Positions 1 through 7,945 of a stretch of DNA of 45,441 nt are shown in pieces (within the stretch, counting starts at the first letter, position 1; every line of letters begins with the position of its first letter). The stretch spans positions 1 to 45,441 of the forward strand of contig CAYLWJ010000061.1 of assembly GCA_964387355.1 (NCBI GenBank), given 5' to 3'. This DNA is from Calidifonticultor sp964387355. GTDB lineage: Bacteria; Actinomycetota; Humimicrobiia; Humimicrobiales; Humimicrobiaceae. Made by a program: the position numbers and the translations under genes. The notes under the pieces are model-generated. The model was given only the letters and a program-made list of their open reading frames with translations. It was not told the origin of the DNA and did not search any database.

Positions 1-118
1 AAGAAACTAGTATTATTAGGGCAGAACCGAGTTCAGTAGTCTTTGCAACATTACCTCTTTTCCTTTCTTCGCTCCTCTTTTTTTCTGTCGCTTTTTCAGT
101 TTTGCTTTCTTGTTCCAT
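1..118 (-). CDS. flhB: FlhB, flagellar type III export gate protein (N-terminal fragment)
   Basis: The gene starts at an ATG (bases 116-118) and runs off the left edge, leaving about 39 codons. The visible protein begins MEQESKTEKATEKKRSEERK and continues through a GNVAKTTEL segment. This is the conserved basic FlhB start (EKTEKAT..KR.EARKKG.VAKS.EL) that leads into the first membrane helix. FlhB is the substrate-specificity switch of the flagellar export apparatus. Its position directly after fliP-fliQ-fliR is the standard gene order. A 185-base AT-rich gap separates it from fliR. Only the end of the protein is missing, because of the window boundary. Confidence 0.93.
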   Translation of the reverse strand, partial: MEQESKTEKATEKKRSEERKRGNVAKTTELGSALIILVS

Positions 119-303
119 TACTCTTACCTTTAATTCTAAAATATATACAACTATTAAATACAATTACTAAAAAGCTGTAATAAACCAACATATTTATATA
201 AAATAAACTACTAAACAATTAGTAAATTCATACAAATCTAAATAAATTAACACCTTTTATTGAATCATATTATCAACCAAAATTAACCATAAACAAATAA
301 TAA

Positions 304-1110
304 TTAATTTGTTTTCAAAGCATGTATAACTGTTCTAACATTTAAAAAACTTTCTTCAAATAAGCCTTGTAGATACGGTACAGTATTTATAAGCATAATT
401 GCAAGTATTATAAATAAAACAGATATCTTTAACGAAAAACCAACTAAAAATACATTAAGCTGAGGAATTGCCCTTGCAAGAACAGCAAGCGCTACCTCAG
501 TTATAAATAAAGTTATAACGATTGGTGCAGCTATTTTAAATCCTATCATAAAAATATTAGCAAAAGATCTTATTAAATAATTGATAGAGTTAAGATTAAT
601 TTTTGTTAACCCTATAGGCAAAACTCTGTAGCTTTCTACCACAGCATTGATTACTGAATTATGCCCATTTATTACAAAAAATAAGGCAGTCCCAAGTAAA
701 AAATAAAACTTAGAGGTTAATGTAGTATTTTGCTGAGTAATAGGGTCAATAACTGCTGAAAAACCAAAGCCACTGTTAAAGTCTATTAAATGTCCAGCAA
801 ACTCAATTGCTGCAAAGATAATTGTAATGACAAAACTAATAACTAGCCCAATTAAAAATTCTATTGCTATGTAATAAAATATTTCAAAAAAGTTAAACTG
901 CTTAATATCTAATTTTATTGCATTTATTACAACAATTGGAAAAACAATTATAGCCATTGCCAAAGTTATTAATACTTTAACAGTGCGCGGAATTCCATTA
1001 CCCTGAAAAGGCGGAAGCATAAAAAAAATAACTCCTAGTCGTGTTACAACCATTAAAAATGGTAAAATATTTAGTGAAACTAAATTTAAAAAATTAAAAC
1101 TATCAGGCAT
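304..1110 (-). CDS. fliR: FliR, flagellar export gate membrane protein
   Basis: This 268-residue, very hydrophobic protein has about six predicted membrane helices, the usual FliR size and topology. Recognisable family features are the N-terminal RLGVIFFMLPPFQG segment, the IDPITQQN loop and the hydrophobic C-terminus. FliR forms the core export gate with FliP and FliQ in the inner membrane within the MS ring. It follows fliQ after a 171-base gap, which is long for genes that usually touch or overlap. The ATG start at 1110 has only a weak ribosome binding site. Confidence 0.93.
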   Translation of the reverse strand: MPDSFNFLNLVSLNILPFLMVVTRLGVIFFMLPPFQGNGIPRTVKVLITLAMAIIVFPIVVINAIKLDIKQFNFFEIFYYIAIEFLIGLVISFVITIIFAAIEFAGHLIDFNSGFGFSAVIDPITQQNTTLTSKFYFLLGTALFFVINGHNSVINAVVESYRVLPIGLTKINLNSINYLIRSFANIFMIGFKIAAPIVITLFITEVALAVLARAIPQLNVFLVGFSLKISVLFIILAIMLINTVPYLQGLFEESFLNVRTVIHALKTN

Positions 1111-1281
1111 AATTTAATCTTACCTTGTATTTACTTTTATCTAGTATTTATACATAGTATTTACTTTATATTTAACTAAAAACAAATGTTTAACTATTAT
1201 ATATTTGTTTATCATTTATTTTGCATTCACCATTTAAAGGCCTTAAATTTAATTTACACTTTAAGTTTATTTATTCAGCAA

Positions 1282-1551
1282 CTACCTTACTACTGCTGGA
1301 ATACTATTAATAAGTTCAACTGTAAAACCAATAATTTGTGTTCCCATCCATGCACCTAGAACAAGCAGTATTAATGCAACTGCAATAATTTTTGGAATAA
1401 AAGTCAATGTCATTTCCTGAATTTGCGTTGCTGACTGAAAAATAGCTACAATTAATCCTACAACAAGTGTTGCTAAAAGTACTGGTCCTGCTACTTTTGT
1501 AATTGTCCATAACATTCTTGAACCAATATAAATTATAAATTCTTGATTCAC
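1282..1551 (-). CDS. fliQ: FliQ, flagellar export gate membrane protein
   Basis: The protein has 89 residues and two membrane helices, the standard FliQ length. The conserved QSATQIQEMTLTFIPKI stretch between the helices is diagnostic. It starts at GTG (1549-1551), preceded by an AAAGGT ribosome binding site. The gap to fliP is 33 bases and contains the second copy of an imperfect duplication that also covers the fliP stop codon. It works with FliP and FliR as the export gate. Confidence 0.95.
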   Translation of the reverse strand: MNQEFIIYIGSRMLWTITKVAGPVLLATLVVGLIVAIFQSATQIQEMTLTFIPKIIAVALILLVLGAWMGTQIIGFTVELINSIPAVVR

Positions 1552-1560
1552 TTTTTACCT

Positions 1561-1599
1561 TTCAATTAAATGTATTTTGGATTTTCATTTAAATGTATT
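1561..1599 (-). repeat. 16-base direct repeat spanning the fliP stop codon
   Basis: Bases 1561-1576 and 1584-1599 match at 15 of 16 positions, offset by 23 bases. The second copy in plus coordinates contains the fliP TGA stop (1585-1587). The other copy sits just before the fliQ ribosome binding site. It looks like a small tandem duplication at a gene end. Confidence 0.6.
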
Positions 1600-2244
1600 A
1601 ACTATCGAATTTGTAATAAGGTACCATCCATCAACCATAACAAATAGTAAAACTTTAAAAGGCAAAGAAATCATAATTGGCGGAACCATCATCATTCCCA
1701 TCGACATTAATACTGAAGCAACGATAAAATCAATTAATAAAAACGGCAAATATATTAAAAAGCCTATTTGGAATGCAACTCTTAATTCACTAATTATAAA
1801 AGCAGGTATTAAGACTGTTAATGGAACATCAGAGGCTTTTTTTGGTTTTTCAAGTTTAGATAAATTTATAAAAAGACTTAAGTCTTTCTCTCTTGTTTGT
1901 TTTAACATGAAATTTTTCATTGGAATTTCTGCATTCTTAAATGCCTGTTCCTGCGTAATTTGTCCTTTTAAATAGGGCTGCACAGCTTCATTGTTTATCT
2001 GTGTAAAAGTCGGTGCCATAATAAATATAGTTAAAAAAAGCGCAATTCCAATAATAATTTGGTTTGGGGGCATATTATGTGTACCCAGAGCATTTCTTGC
2101 AAAAGATAATATTACAACAATTCTTGTAAAAGAAGTTGTCATAATTAAAATGGTCGGTATTAGTGCAAGAACAGTTAAAAGTATTAGAATTTGCAGCCAA
2201 TTTTGCCCAGTTCCAGTAGCCTGCTGTTTTAATATATCCAACAT
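1585..2244 (-). CDS. fliP: FliP, flagellar export gate membrane protein
   Basis: This 219-residue FliP shows the family motifs MTTSFTRIVVILSFARNALG and MPPNQIIIGIALFLT near the N-terminus. The conserved C-terminal half begins at LIPAFIISELRVAFQIGF and contains MSMGMMMVPP. FliP is the main gate subunit of the flagellar secretion pore. It starts directly before the first gate helix and appears to lack the long cleavable signal sequence found in enterobacterial FliP. No in-frame upstream ATG extends it. Confidence 0.95.
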   Translation of the reverse strand: MLDILKQQATGTGQNWLQILILLTVLALIPTILIMTTSFTRIVVILSFARNALGTHNMPPNQIIIGIALFLTIFIMAPTFTQINNEAVQPYLKGQITQEQAFKNAEIPMKNFMLKQTREKDLSLFINLSKLEKPKKASDVPLTVLIPAFIISELRVAFQIGFLIYLPFLLIDFIVASVLMSMGMMMVPPIMISLPFKVLLFVMVDGWYLITNSIVNTFK

Positions 2245-2420
2245 ACCATATTCTCCATTTAATTAAATAAAAAATTTAAAAAATTATAATAATCAATATT
2301 TTTATTATTAAGTTACTTAATAAATTAAGAAAAAAATATTTTTATATATTACGTACTTCATATATATTTATACATAATTTATATATATTTTTTATAACTT
2401 AAGTCATATAACAAAATTTT

Positions 2421-3092
2421 TTAATTATTTATTAGTTTTGAAAAAAAAGATTTAAAATTAGGCTTATTTAAAGTATCATTAATACTGTCAGCTTTTAAAA
2501 TAATTTTTTGTGCTTCTTCTTCTTTTAATTCATACAGCAAATTAACCTGATTATCAGTTGTAGAAAGCAATAATATCTTGCCTGAAATTTGTATTAAAAA
2601 TAATTTTTTATTTATATCTAAATTTTTACTTTCTAAAACCTCAATTAAATTACAGTTTAGGTTAGAAGCATTTGCGTTAACTAAATTATTTTTTTTGTTA
2701 TAAAAGTATCTAAGCAGATAAACAGTAATATAGATCAAACATGAAACCAATACCAGTCCAATAATTAACTTTATTATTAAGTCAGCACCCCCAGAAAGTG
2801 CAGTATTGTTTATTTTGCCAGCATTATCAAAAGATAAATCTGCCATCAACTGGTTTGAATTTTTAAAATCTTGAGACTGAGCTTTTAAACTAAAAGAATA
2901 TATCATAAAAATACCAAGCAAAATGATAATAGAAAAAATTATTATTGATTTTAATCTTTTCCTTTTAGGATTTAATTGCTTTGTGTGATTATCATTCCCA
3001 TTAATAAATTTAAAAAAATTTACTTTTCCTAAAAACCCTAAATTATCTTTAAATGAATTTTTCTCTTCGTTAAAGTTAAAAAAACTTTTCAT
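2421..3092 (-). CDS. fliO: FliO/FliZ-like flagellar export assembly protein
   Basis: The protein has 223 residues with a basic N-terminus, a hydrophobic helix near residues 48-66 and a second near 104-127. A cytoplasmic C-terminal domain follows and resembles FliO (NLIEVLESKNLDINKKLFLIQ, then a short beta-rich segment). FliO helps FliP oligomerise. Sequence conservation in this family is low, so position between fliN and fliP is a large part of the call. The first helix could be a signal anchor or cleaved signal peptide, as in the longer FliZ-type proteins. A 176-base AT-rich gap with no visible gene separates it from fliP. Confidence 0.8.
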   Translation of the reverse strand: MKSFFNFNEEKNSFKDNLGFLGKVNFFKFINGNDNHTKQLNPKRKRLKSIIIFSIIILLGIFMIYSFSLKAQSQDFKNSNQLMADLSFDNAGKINNTALSGGADLIIKLIIGLVLVSCLIYITVYLLRYFYNKKNNLVNANASNLNCNLIEVLESKNLDINKKLFLIQISGKILLLSTTDNQVNLLYELKEEEAQKIILKADSINDTLNKPNFKSFFSKLINN

Positions 3093-3139
3093 CTTCTTAA
3101 TGCCTTCTTTATATAATTATTTATTTATAATTTTAATAC

Positions 3140-3622
3140 TTATTTATTAGCTTCTGGATTGGTTAGTATTTCGGTTATTCTAACTGCAAAATCTTCATCA
3201 ATAACTACAACCTCGCCTTTTCCTATCAACTTATTATTTACATATATATCCACTGGATCACCATATAGTTTATTTAACTCAATAATTGAACCAACTCCAA
3301 GTTCCATTAATTCCCCTATTTTTAAAACAGTTCTTCCAAGTTCAACCACTACTTTTAATGGAACATCTTTTAAGAGTTCTAAAGAAGAATTGCCAGTTTT
3401 TATTTTCTTTTCCTCTAAAAAATCATCCAATTCTATATTTTTTGAATTTTCATTATTTACAGAATTATTTTCATTTTTATAGCTATTTAATGTGTCTTGG
3501 TTAATATTTTCAATATTTTCCTCATTAAAACTTTGACTTTTCTCTATATTATTTTCCTCTATATTGTCGTTTGTAGCATCTTCATCACTTAAATTTTTAG
3601 ATTTTTTATTTTTTAAATTCAT
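3140..3622 (-). CDS. fliN: FliN, flagellar motor switch protein
   Basis: The protein has 160 residues. The last ~80 form a typical FliN/SpoA domain, beginning near LLKDVPLKVVVELGRT and containing GSIIELNKLYGDPVDIYVN. The N-terminal ~75 residues are Asn- and Glu-rich and look disordered. They contain IELDDFLEE (about residues 63-71), which resembles the CheY-binding peptide EIDALL usually found at the start of FliM or FliY. There is no CheC-type phosphatase domain, so this is FliN rather than FliY. It follows fliM by 15 bases. It forms the cytoplasmic C-ring and docks FliH. Confidence 0.93.
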   Translation of the reverse strand: MNLKNKKSKNLSDEDATNDNIEENNIEKSQSFNEENIENINQDTLNSYKNENNSVNNENSKNIELDDFLEEKKIKTGNSSLELLKDVPLKVVVELGRTVLKIGELMELGVGSIIELNKLYGDPVDIYVNNKLIGKGEVVVIDEDFAVRITEILTNPEANK

Positions 3623-3637
3623 TTACGCCTCCATTTT

Positions 3638-4594
3638 TTAAAAACTGGATTTATTTTTTTCAATTATTTTTATTGCTAATTTTTTTGCTATCTTTCCAGG
3701 TTTAACTTTATATAAGCAATTTTCGCCAATAATAAAATCTAAAGTATCAGAAGTTCTTGTATTTAGCTTAATAATATCACCAGGCTCAAGGTCATTAATT
3801 TCATTTAACTTTAGCTCAACTTCACCTAAAATAACTTGCGCTTCAAGAGGAATTTCACTTATACATTTACTTAAATTATTGCCATTATTTGGATATAAGT
3901 TTAATTCCTTTCCATATAAACTTCTTTTGTTTAAGTCATCTAAAAGAGGTTTAACTGCTATAAATGGAATACAAATAGAGAAAAAACCTCTCTTTTTTGC
4001 AATTTCTAATGTAAAACTAAAAGCTAAACACATTTCATTTGGAGGAATTGTCCTAATATACTGACTACTCGGCTCTATTTTACTAATAACAAAATCCATT
4101 TTTTCTATATTTGACCAGGCTTCTTTGAGTGAATTAATTGATACATTGACAATTTCAGTTGCAAGACTCATTTCAATTTCAGTAAGTTCTCTTTTTATTT
4201 CTTGTTGGCCGTCTCCACCTAATACTTTATCTATCAAAGTAAATAAAATTGAGTTATTAAATTGTAATAATATATCTGATCCAAACGAAGGAGAATTAAC
4301 AGTAATAATAATAGACTTTTCTTTAATTGATGAAATATATTCAGAGAAGGATTTCTGCTCAGTTATTATTAAGCTAATCTCTGGAATATCACGGGTAATC
4401 ATAGATAATCCAGTTTCAAAAATGCCATTAAAGTTACTAAAAATTAATTCAAATACCCTAATTTGTTCTTTACTAAACTTAGAGGGCTTTTTAAAATCAA
4501 ATTCATTAATATTTAAATGTTCACCGTAATCATCTAGTACTAAAGAATGTTTTTTAACAGTATAAACTTTAGCGTTTAAAAATTCTTCTTTCAT
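3638..4594 (-). CDS. fliM: FliM, flagellar motor switch protein
   Basis: This 318-residue protein has the FliM core: INEFDFKKPSKFSKEQIRVF, a CheC-like middle domain containing LIDKVLGGDGQ, and a C-terminal SpoA domain (VILGEVELKLNEINDLEPGD). FliM links the FliG torque ring to FliN and normally receives phospho-CheY. The usual N-terminal peptide LSQ-EIDALL is missing: the first ~28 residues contain nothing like it. The in-frame sequence upstream of the ATG is AT-rich with no good start. A GAAGGA ribosome binding site supports this start. Confidence 0.93.
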   Translation of the reverse strand: MKEEFLNAKVYTVKKHSLVLDDYGEHLNINEFDFKKPSKFSKEQIRVFELIFSNFNGIFETGLSMITRDIPEISLIITEQKSFSEYISSIKEKSIIITVNSPSFGSDILLQFNNSILFTLIDKVLGGDGQQEIKRELTEIEMSLATEIVNVSINSLKEAWSNIEKMDFVISKIEPSSQYIRTIPPNEMCLAFSFTLEIAKKRGFFSICIPFIAVKPLLDDLNKRSLYGKELNLYPNNGNNLSKCISEIPLEAQVILGEVELKLNEINDLEPGDIIKLNTRTSDTLDFIIGENCLYKVKPGKIAKKLAIKIIEKNKSSF

Positions 4595-4705
4595 ATCCTT
4601 CTTATTTAAACTTTTAATAATATTAATAAAAAATTTTTATTTGTTAATTAATGTTTTATAATGTTAAAAATTATTATCTGACTTTATTAAACATAATTAT
4701 TTAAA

Positions 4706-5257
4706 TTATTGAACAACTATTGTAGTAAAATAAGCATTTTTAACAGAACCTTCGCCTATAATTGAATTTATCTTATTAATTATTTCCTTTTTTATCTGGT
4801 CCCTTATTTCTAAATCTAAAATTTCTTCAGCCTTTTTAGAACTGAAAATATTTATAACTATATCTTTAACCTGAGGACTTCTTGTGTTAACTATTCCAAG
4901 GGTCGGTTCATCTTTTAACTCAAGTACAATTTGAAACTTTGCATATCTAGCCTGTCCTAAATCTGCTAAATTTACAATTAGCTCACCGACATCATATATT
5001 GGCCCGAAGGCTGTCTCAAGACTTTTATCTTTTTTTTCTGCATCCTCTTTACCTTTTTTACATGAAGATAAAACAAAAATAGAAAACAAAATAAGCGATA
5101 TTAAAAAAATTACTAAAAAATAATTAAGTAAGGATTTACTTAAATTCAAAAAATACTTCTTTTTATTTTTCTTTGATTTACTACCTTGAAATATTCTAAA
5201 AAACCTTCTAAAGGATATATTTAAAAAAATAAAGCTTAAGCTCTTATTTTTGAACAT
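4706..5257 (-). CDS. fliL: FliL, stator-associated basal body protein
   Basis: The 183-residue protein has a long basic N-terminus, one membrane helix (about residues 45-64) and a periplasmic FliL domain. The domain has VNLADLGQARYAKFQIVLEL and the usual C-terminus (NAYFTTIVVQ). FliL surrounds and supports MotAB stators. The helix ends in VLSSC, where Cys66 sits in a lipobox-like context, but the ~45-residue cytoplasmic extension before it is too long for a normal lipoprotein signal. The gene lies between motB and fliM as in many flagellar operons. Confidence 0.88.
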   Translation of the reverse strand: MFKNKSLSFIFLNISFRRFFRIFQGSKSKKNKKKYFLNLSKSLLNYFLVIFLISLILFSIFVLSSCKKGKEDAEKKDKSLETAFGPIYDVGELIVNLADLGQARYAKFQIVLELKDEPTLGIVNTRSPQVKDIVINIFSSKKAEEILDLEIRDQIKKEIINKINSIIGEGSVKNAYFTTIVVQ

Positions 5258-5382
5258 TATAATTATCCTCCACTCGTAAAATTCATAAATTAATATATAA
5301 ATAATCTTTAAAACTAATTTTAAAGTCTTTAAACAAATAGCCTAAATTAGCTTTAAAATAGATTTATAGTAAAAACAAAATC

Positions 5383-6252
5383 TTATCTGCCAAATACTTT
5401 TGCTTTATCTCTACCAAGCACTAATATCTCAACCCTCCTGTTTTTTGCCCTACCCTCTGGAGTTTCGTTAGTGTCTACTGGTCTAGTATCAGCATAACCA
5501 GCAGCAACAATATCGGTTGGCAATATAACATTTTTTTCTACCCAGTATTTAAGAACTGAAACTGCTCTAGCAGTTGATAACTCCCAATTTGATGGATATT
5601 TTAATGTATTTATTGGAACATTATCGGTATGTCCTTCAACCATAATAAGCCCTCTGTAAAATCTCAAAGAATCTCCAATGATATCAAGTATCGGAACGAC
5701 ATTTTCCTTTAAATCAGCACTTCCTGAATCAAAAAGAACTCCTTCAGTTTTAATTCTTATAATAAGTATTCCGCCTTCCATAGATATTGTAACTTTATCC
5801 TCAAGTTTTGCCTCTGCAATCTTTTGTTTTAAATTTCTTGCAATCCCAAGAAGTTCTGTTTCTTCATCAGATACAAATTTTTTATTATCTTCAAGCTCAT
5901 AATCTTTTATTTGGTCCGGTTTTTCTCTATAGAAACTCTCTCCAATTTTTTCAATATCCTTAATAACAGGAGGAACAAATCTATCAAAAACTATAACAGG
6001 GTCACTTACTCCATTTACTTTGCCTCCAAATGCTTCAGCATCTTCATCTATAAATTCAGTAAATCCTGTTCCAAAAACTAAACTTAATCCATAACTAATT
6101 TTTCTAAACTTTTCCAAATCAACAAGCGACATAGAATAAAGTAAAACAAAAAAAACTAACAAAAGTGTAATCATATCAGAATATGTTGTTAGCCATCTAT
6201 CAGTATTCTCACCCTTTTTAGTATCTTTCTTAATTAATCTAAATAAAGACAT
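5383..6252 (-). CDS. motB: MotB, stator protein with OmpA-like peptidoglycan-binding domain
   Basis: The protein has 289 residues. The N-terminal helix TYSDMITLLLVFFVLLYSMS carries the essential proton- or sodium-binding aspartate at residue 26. The C-terminal OmpA-like domain contains VEGHTDNVPI, LSTARAVSVL and GRAKNRRVEI, which anchor the stator to peptidoglycan. It follows motA by 65 bases. The coupling ion cannot be decided from the helix alone, although SDMITLLLVFF resembles MotS/PomB-type helices as well as MotB ones. Confidence 0.95.
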   Translation of the reverse strand: MSLFRLIKKDTKKGENTDRWLTTYSDMITLLLVFFVLLYSMSLVDLEKFRKISYGLSLVFGTGFTEFIDEDAEAFGGKVNGVSDPVIVFDRFVPPVIKDIEKIGESFYREKPDQIKDYELEDNKKFVSDEETELLGIARNLKQKIAEAKLEDKVTISMEGGILIIRIKTEGVLFDSGSADLKENVVPILDIIGDSLRFYRGLIMVEGHTDNVPINTLKYPSNWELSTARAVSVLKYWVEKNVILPTDIVAAGYADTRPVDTNETPEGRAKNRRVEILVLGRDKAKVFGR

Positions 6253-6317
6253 TTTTAAATATAGCCGTCTTGTAACTTTTTTATTGTTAATTTATAATTA
6301 AACTATTATTGAGCAGT

Positions 6318-7130
6318 TTATGTGGATTTTAATTTTTCCTCTCTTTTTTGTTCAATCTTTTGATTTTTATTATTAGAGTCTTTTAATTTCACAAAAACTA
6401 AAAGTTCTTCTTTTATTATTCTTGGGTTTGCGCCACTTTGAATTCCTAATATGCCCTTTAACATTAATTGTTTTTCTTTTATTTCATCCTCACTCTTAAT
6501 ACCTAACTTTCTTGAAACAGGTATGAAAAACAAGTTAGCTATTAATATACCGTATAATGTAGTAAGAAAAGCTGCTGCAATTGCAGGTCCTAATGCTTCA
6601 GGCGTAGACATATTTGCTAAAGCTATAATTAATCCTAAAACAGTGCCAATCATACCAAATGTTGGGGAATAACCTCCTGCTGTTGTTAGCCAATTGATAG
6701 CCTTGCTGTGTCTTGATTCAAGTTCAATTATTTCAGATTCTAATATCTCTATGATTTTATTTGAATCCAGTCCATCTACAGCTAATTGAAGCCCTTTCTG
6801 TAAAAAAGGATCTTTTAGTTCAGGAATTTTCTTTTCTAGTGAAAGCAATCCTTCTTTTCTAGCCAGCATTGCAAGCTCAATAATTTTATCAATAGTTTTT
6901 AGGTAATCAATTTTGACATTCTTAAACGCTTTCATTGAAGCTTTACTTAGAACAGTCATGGTAACATTTAATGGATAACTCATTATTGTAGCACCTAAGG
7001 TACCGCCAAAAACGATTACTGCAGAGGCAAGTTGAAAATATGATGATAAAACACCGCCAGACAATATAGTACCTACAATAACACAAGCAAATGAGATTAC
7101 TAATCCTGCTATAGTCGCTATATCAATCAT
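6318..7130 (-). CDS. motA: MotA, flagellar stator channel protein
   Basis: The 270-residue protein has four membrane helices and a cytoplasmic loop carrying Arg91 in LARKEGLL. The two functional prolines are visible at Pro156 (GGYSPTFGMIGTV) and Pro204 (ANLFFIPVSRKL). MotA pairs with MotB to form the ion-driven stator, and the loop residues push on FliG. Length and helix pattern fit the Firmicutes/spirochaete-like MotA group. It is preceded by flbD (95-base gap) and followed by motB. Confidence 0.96.
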   Translation of the reverse strand: MIDIATIAGLVISFACVIVGTILSGGVLSSYFQLASAVIVFGGTLGATIMSYPLNVTMTVLSKASMKAFKNVKIDYLKTIDKIIELAMLARKEGLLSLEKKIPELKDPFLQKGLQLAVDGLDSNKIIEILESEIIELESRHSKAINWLTTAGGYSPTFGMIGTVLGLIIALANMSTPEALGPAIAAAFLTTLYGILIANLFFIPVSRKLGIKSEDEIKEKQLMLKGILGIQSGANPRIIKEELLVFVKLKDSNNKNQKIEQKREEKLKST

Positions 7131-7206
7131 ATATTCTCCAAAAATAATAAGGCCGCTTTTAATAAAATAAAATTAAAAATATAAAAAAATGAAAAAAACT
7201 AAATAC

Positions 7207-7228
7207 TATTAAGTAATATTAAGTACTA
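7207..7228 (-). repeat. 10-base tandem duplication at the 3' end of the second flbD
   Basis: The sequence TATTAAGTA occurs exactly at 7207-7215 and 7217-7225, with a 10-base offset. It directly abuts the TAG stop codon (7226-7228) of the second flbD gene. Confidence 0.55.
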
Positions 7229-7456
7229 CTCTTTATTTTTTTCTTCTTTTATTGCTTTTACGTAGCTTATTCCCTTAGCATTTATCTTTTTTCTAAATTC
7301 AACAATTTTTTTTAAAATTTGATCAAACTTTTCTTCAACAATATATTTATTACCAGTGACTAAAGTTAATACAGTATCTGGTATCTCCTCTATACATTCA
7401 ATCAGGTCAGAATTTAATAGTATTTTTGTGCCATCTATACGATGCAGCTCTATCAT
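7226..7456 (-). CDS. flbD: FlbD-family flagellar protein, second copy
   Basis: This 76-residue protein has the FlbD signature: MIELHRIDGTKILLNSDLIE, a TPDTVLTLVTG-like turn (here IPDTVLTLVTG), then a basic C-terminus. FlbD proteins are small and widely found between flgE and motA, but their biochemical role is not settled. It is a diverged paralog of the gene at 7623-7853. It starts 27 bases after a strong hairpin followed by a T run, so its expression must involve read-through or a promoter overlapping that hairpin. It has an AGAGGA ribosome binding site. Confidence 0.85.
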   Translation of the reverse strand: MIELHRIDGTKILLNSDLIECIEEIPDTVLTLVTGNKYIVEEKFDQILKKIVEFRKKINAKGISYVKAIKEEKNKE

Positions 7457-7480
7457 TTTTTTCCTCTTGTTTTTAATTGC

Positions 7481-7520
7481 AAAAAGCTTTGGAGCAAAGC
7501 AAACTTTGCCCCAAAAGCTT
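7481..7520 (-). terminator. Hairpin with T run between the two flbD genes
   Basis: On the minus strand the arm at 7520-7504 pairs with the arm at 7499-7484 over about 16 base pairs, with one bulge and one mismatch, around a 4-base loop. The stem contains GGGGCAAAG/CTTTGCTCC and is followed by five Ts. It has the form of a rho-independent terminator or attenuator. It lies after the first flbD and only 27 bases before the second. Confidence 0.75.
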
Positions 7521-7622
7521 ATTAAAACTTGTTTCTATTAAATATTATCGACAATTTTTTTATTTTTATTAACTTTTTATTTATTAAATTCTTAAACTAA
7601 ATGTTGTTTAAAGTATTAACAC

Positions 7623-7853
7623 TTAAATATTTACTATAGATCTGAGACTTAAATTATTTGCTTGCAGCTTTTTCTTTAAAGGCTCAAGTTTATAATTTAT
7701 TATTTTTTTTATTACCTGCTTTGCATCATCCTTTACAACAATCTTTTTGCCATTTGATAGCGTTATTACTGTATCGGGTGTTTGTTCTATGCTTTCAATT
7801 TGTTCAGAATTTATAATTATTTTTGTATCATCCAATCTATTTAATTCAATCAT
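7623..7853 (-). CDS. flbD: FlbD-family flagellar protein, first copy
   Basis: The 76-residue protein begins MIELNRLDDTKIIINSEQIE and continues with TPDTVITLSNGKKIVV, a clear FlbD family match. The C-terminal 25 residues (KLEPLKKKLQANNLSL) are basic and unlike the second copy. It follows flgE by 92 bases and has a strong AAGGAG ribosome binding site. It is probably the last gene of the flgB-to-flbD transcript, since a terminator-like hairpin lies about 100 bases downstream. Its function is not established. Confidence 0.87.
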   Translation of the reverse strand: MIELNRLDDTKIIINSEQIESIEQTPDTVITLSNGKKIVVKDDAKQVIKKIINYKLEPLKKKLQANNLSLRSIVNI

Positions 7854-7945
7854 ATTAACTCATCTCCTTAAATTTAATTATAAAATACATAATAAATTTA
7901 AATTTAATAATCAAAAAATGTTTATCCAATAACTAAAGAGCAATC

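Noticed and set aside
1180..1210. Hairpin in the fliQ-fliR gap (AAACAAAT/ATTTGTTT)
   Set aside because: It is almost all A and T, with a long loop; such stems are frequent in this sequence by chance.
1577..2266. Plus-strand reading frames opposite fliP
   Set aside because: They lie opposite a clear fliP gene and have no recognisable motifs.
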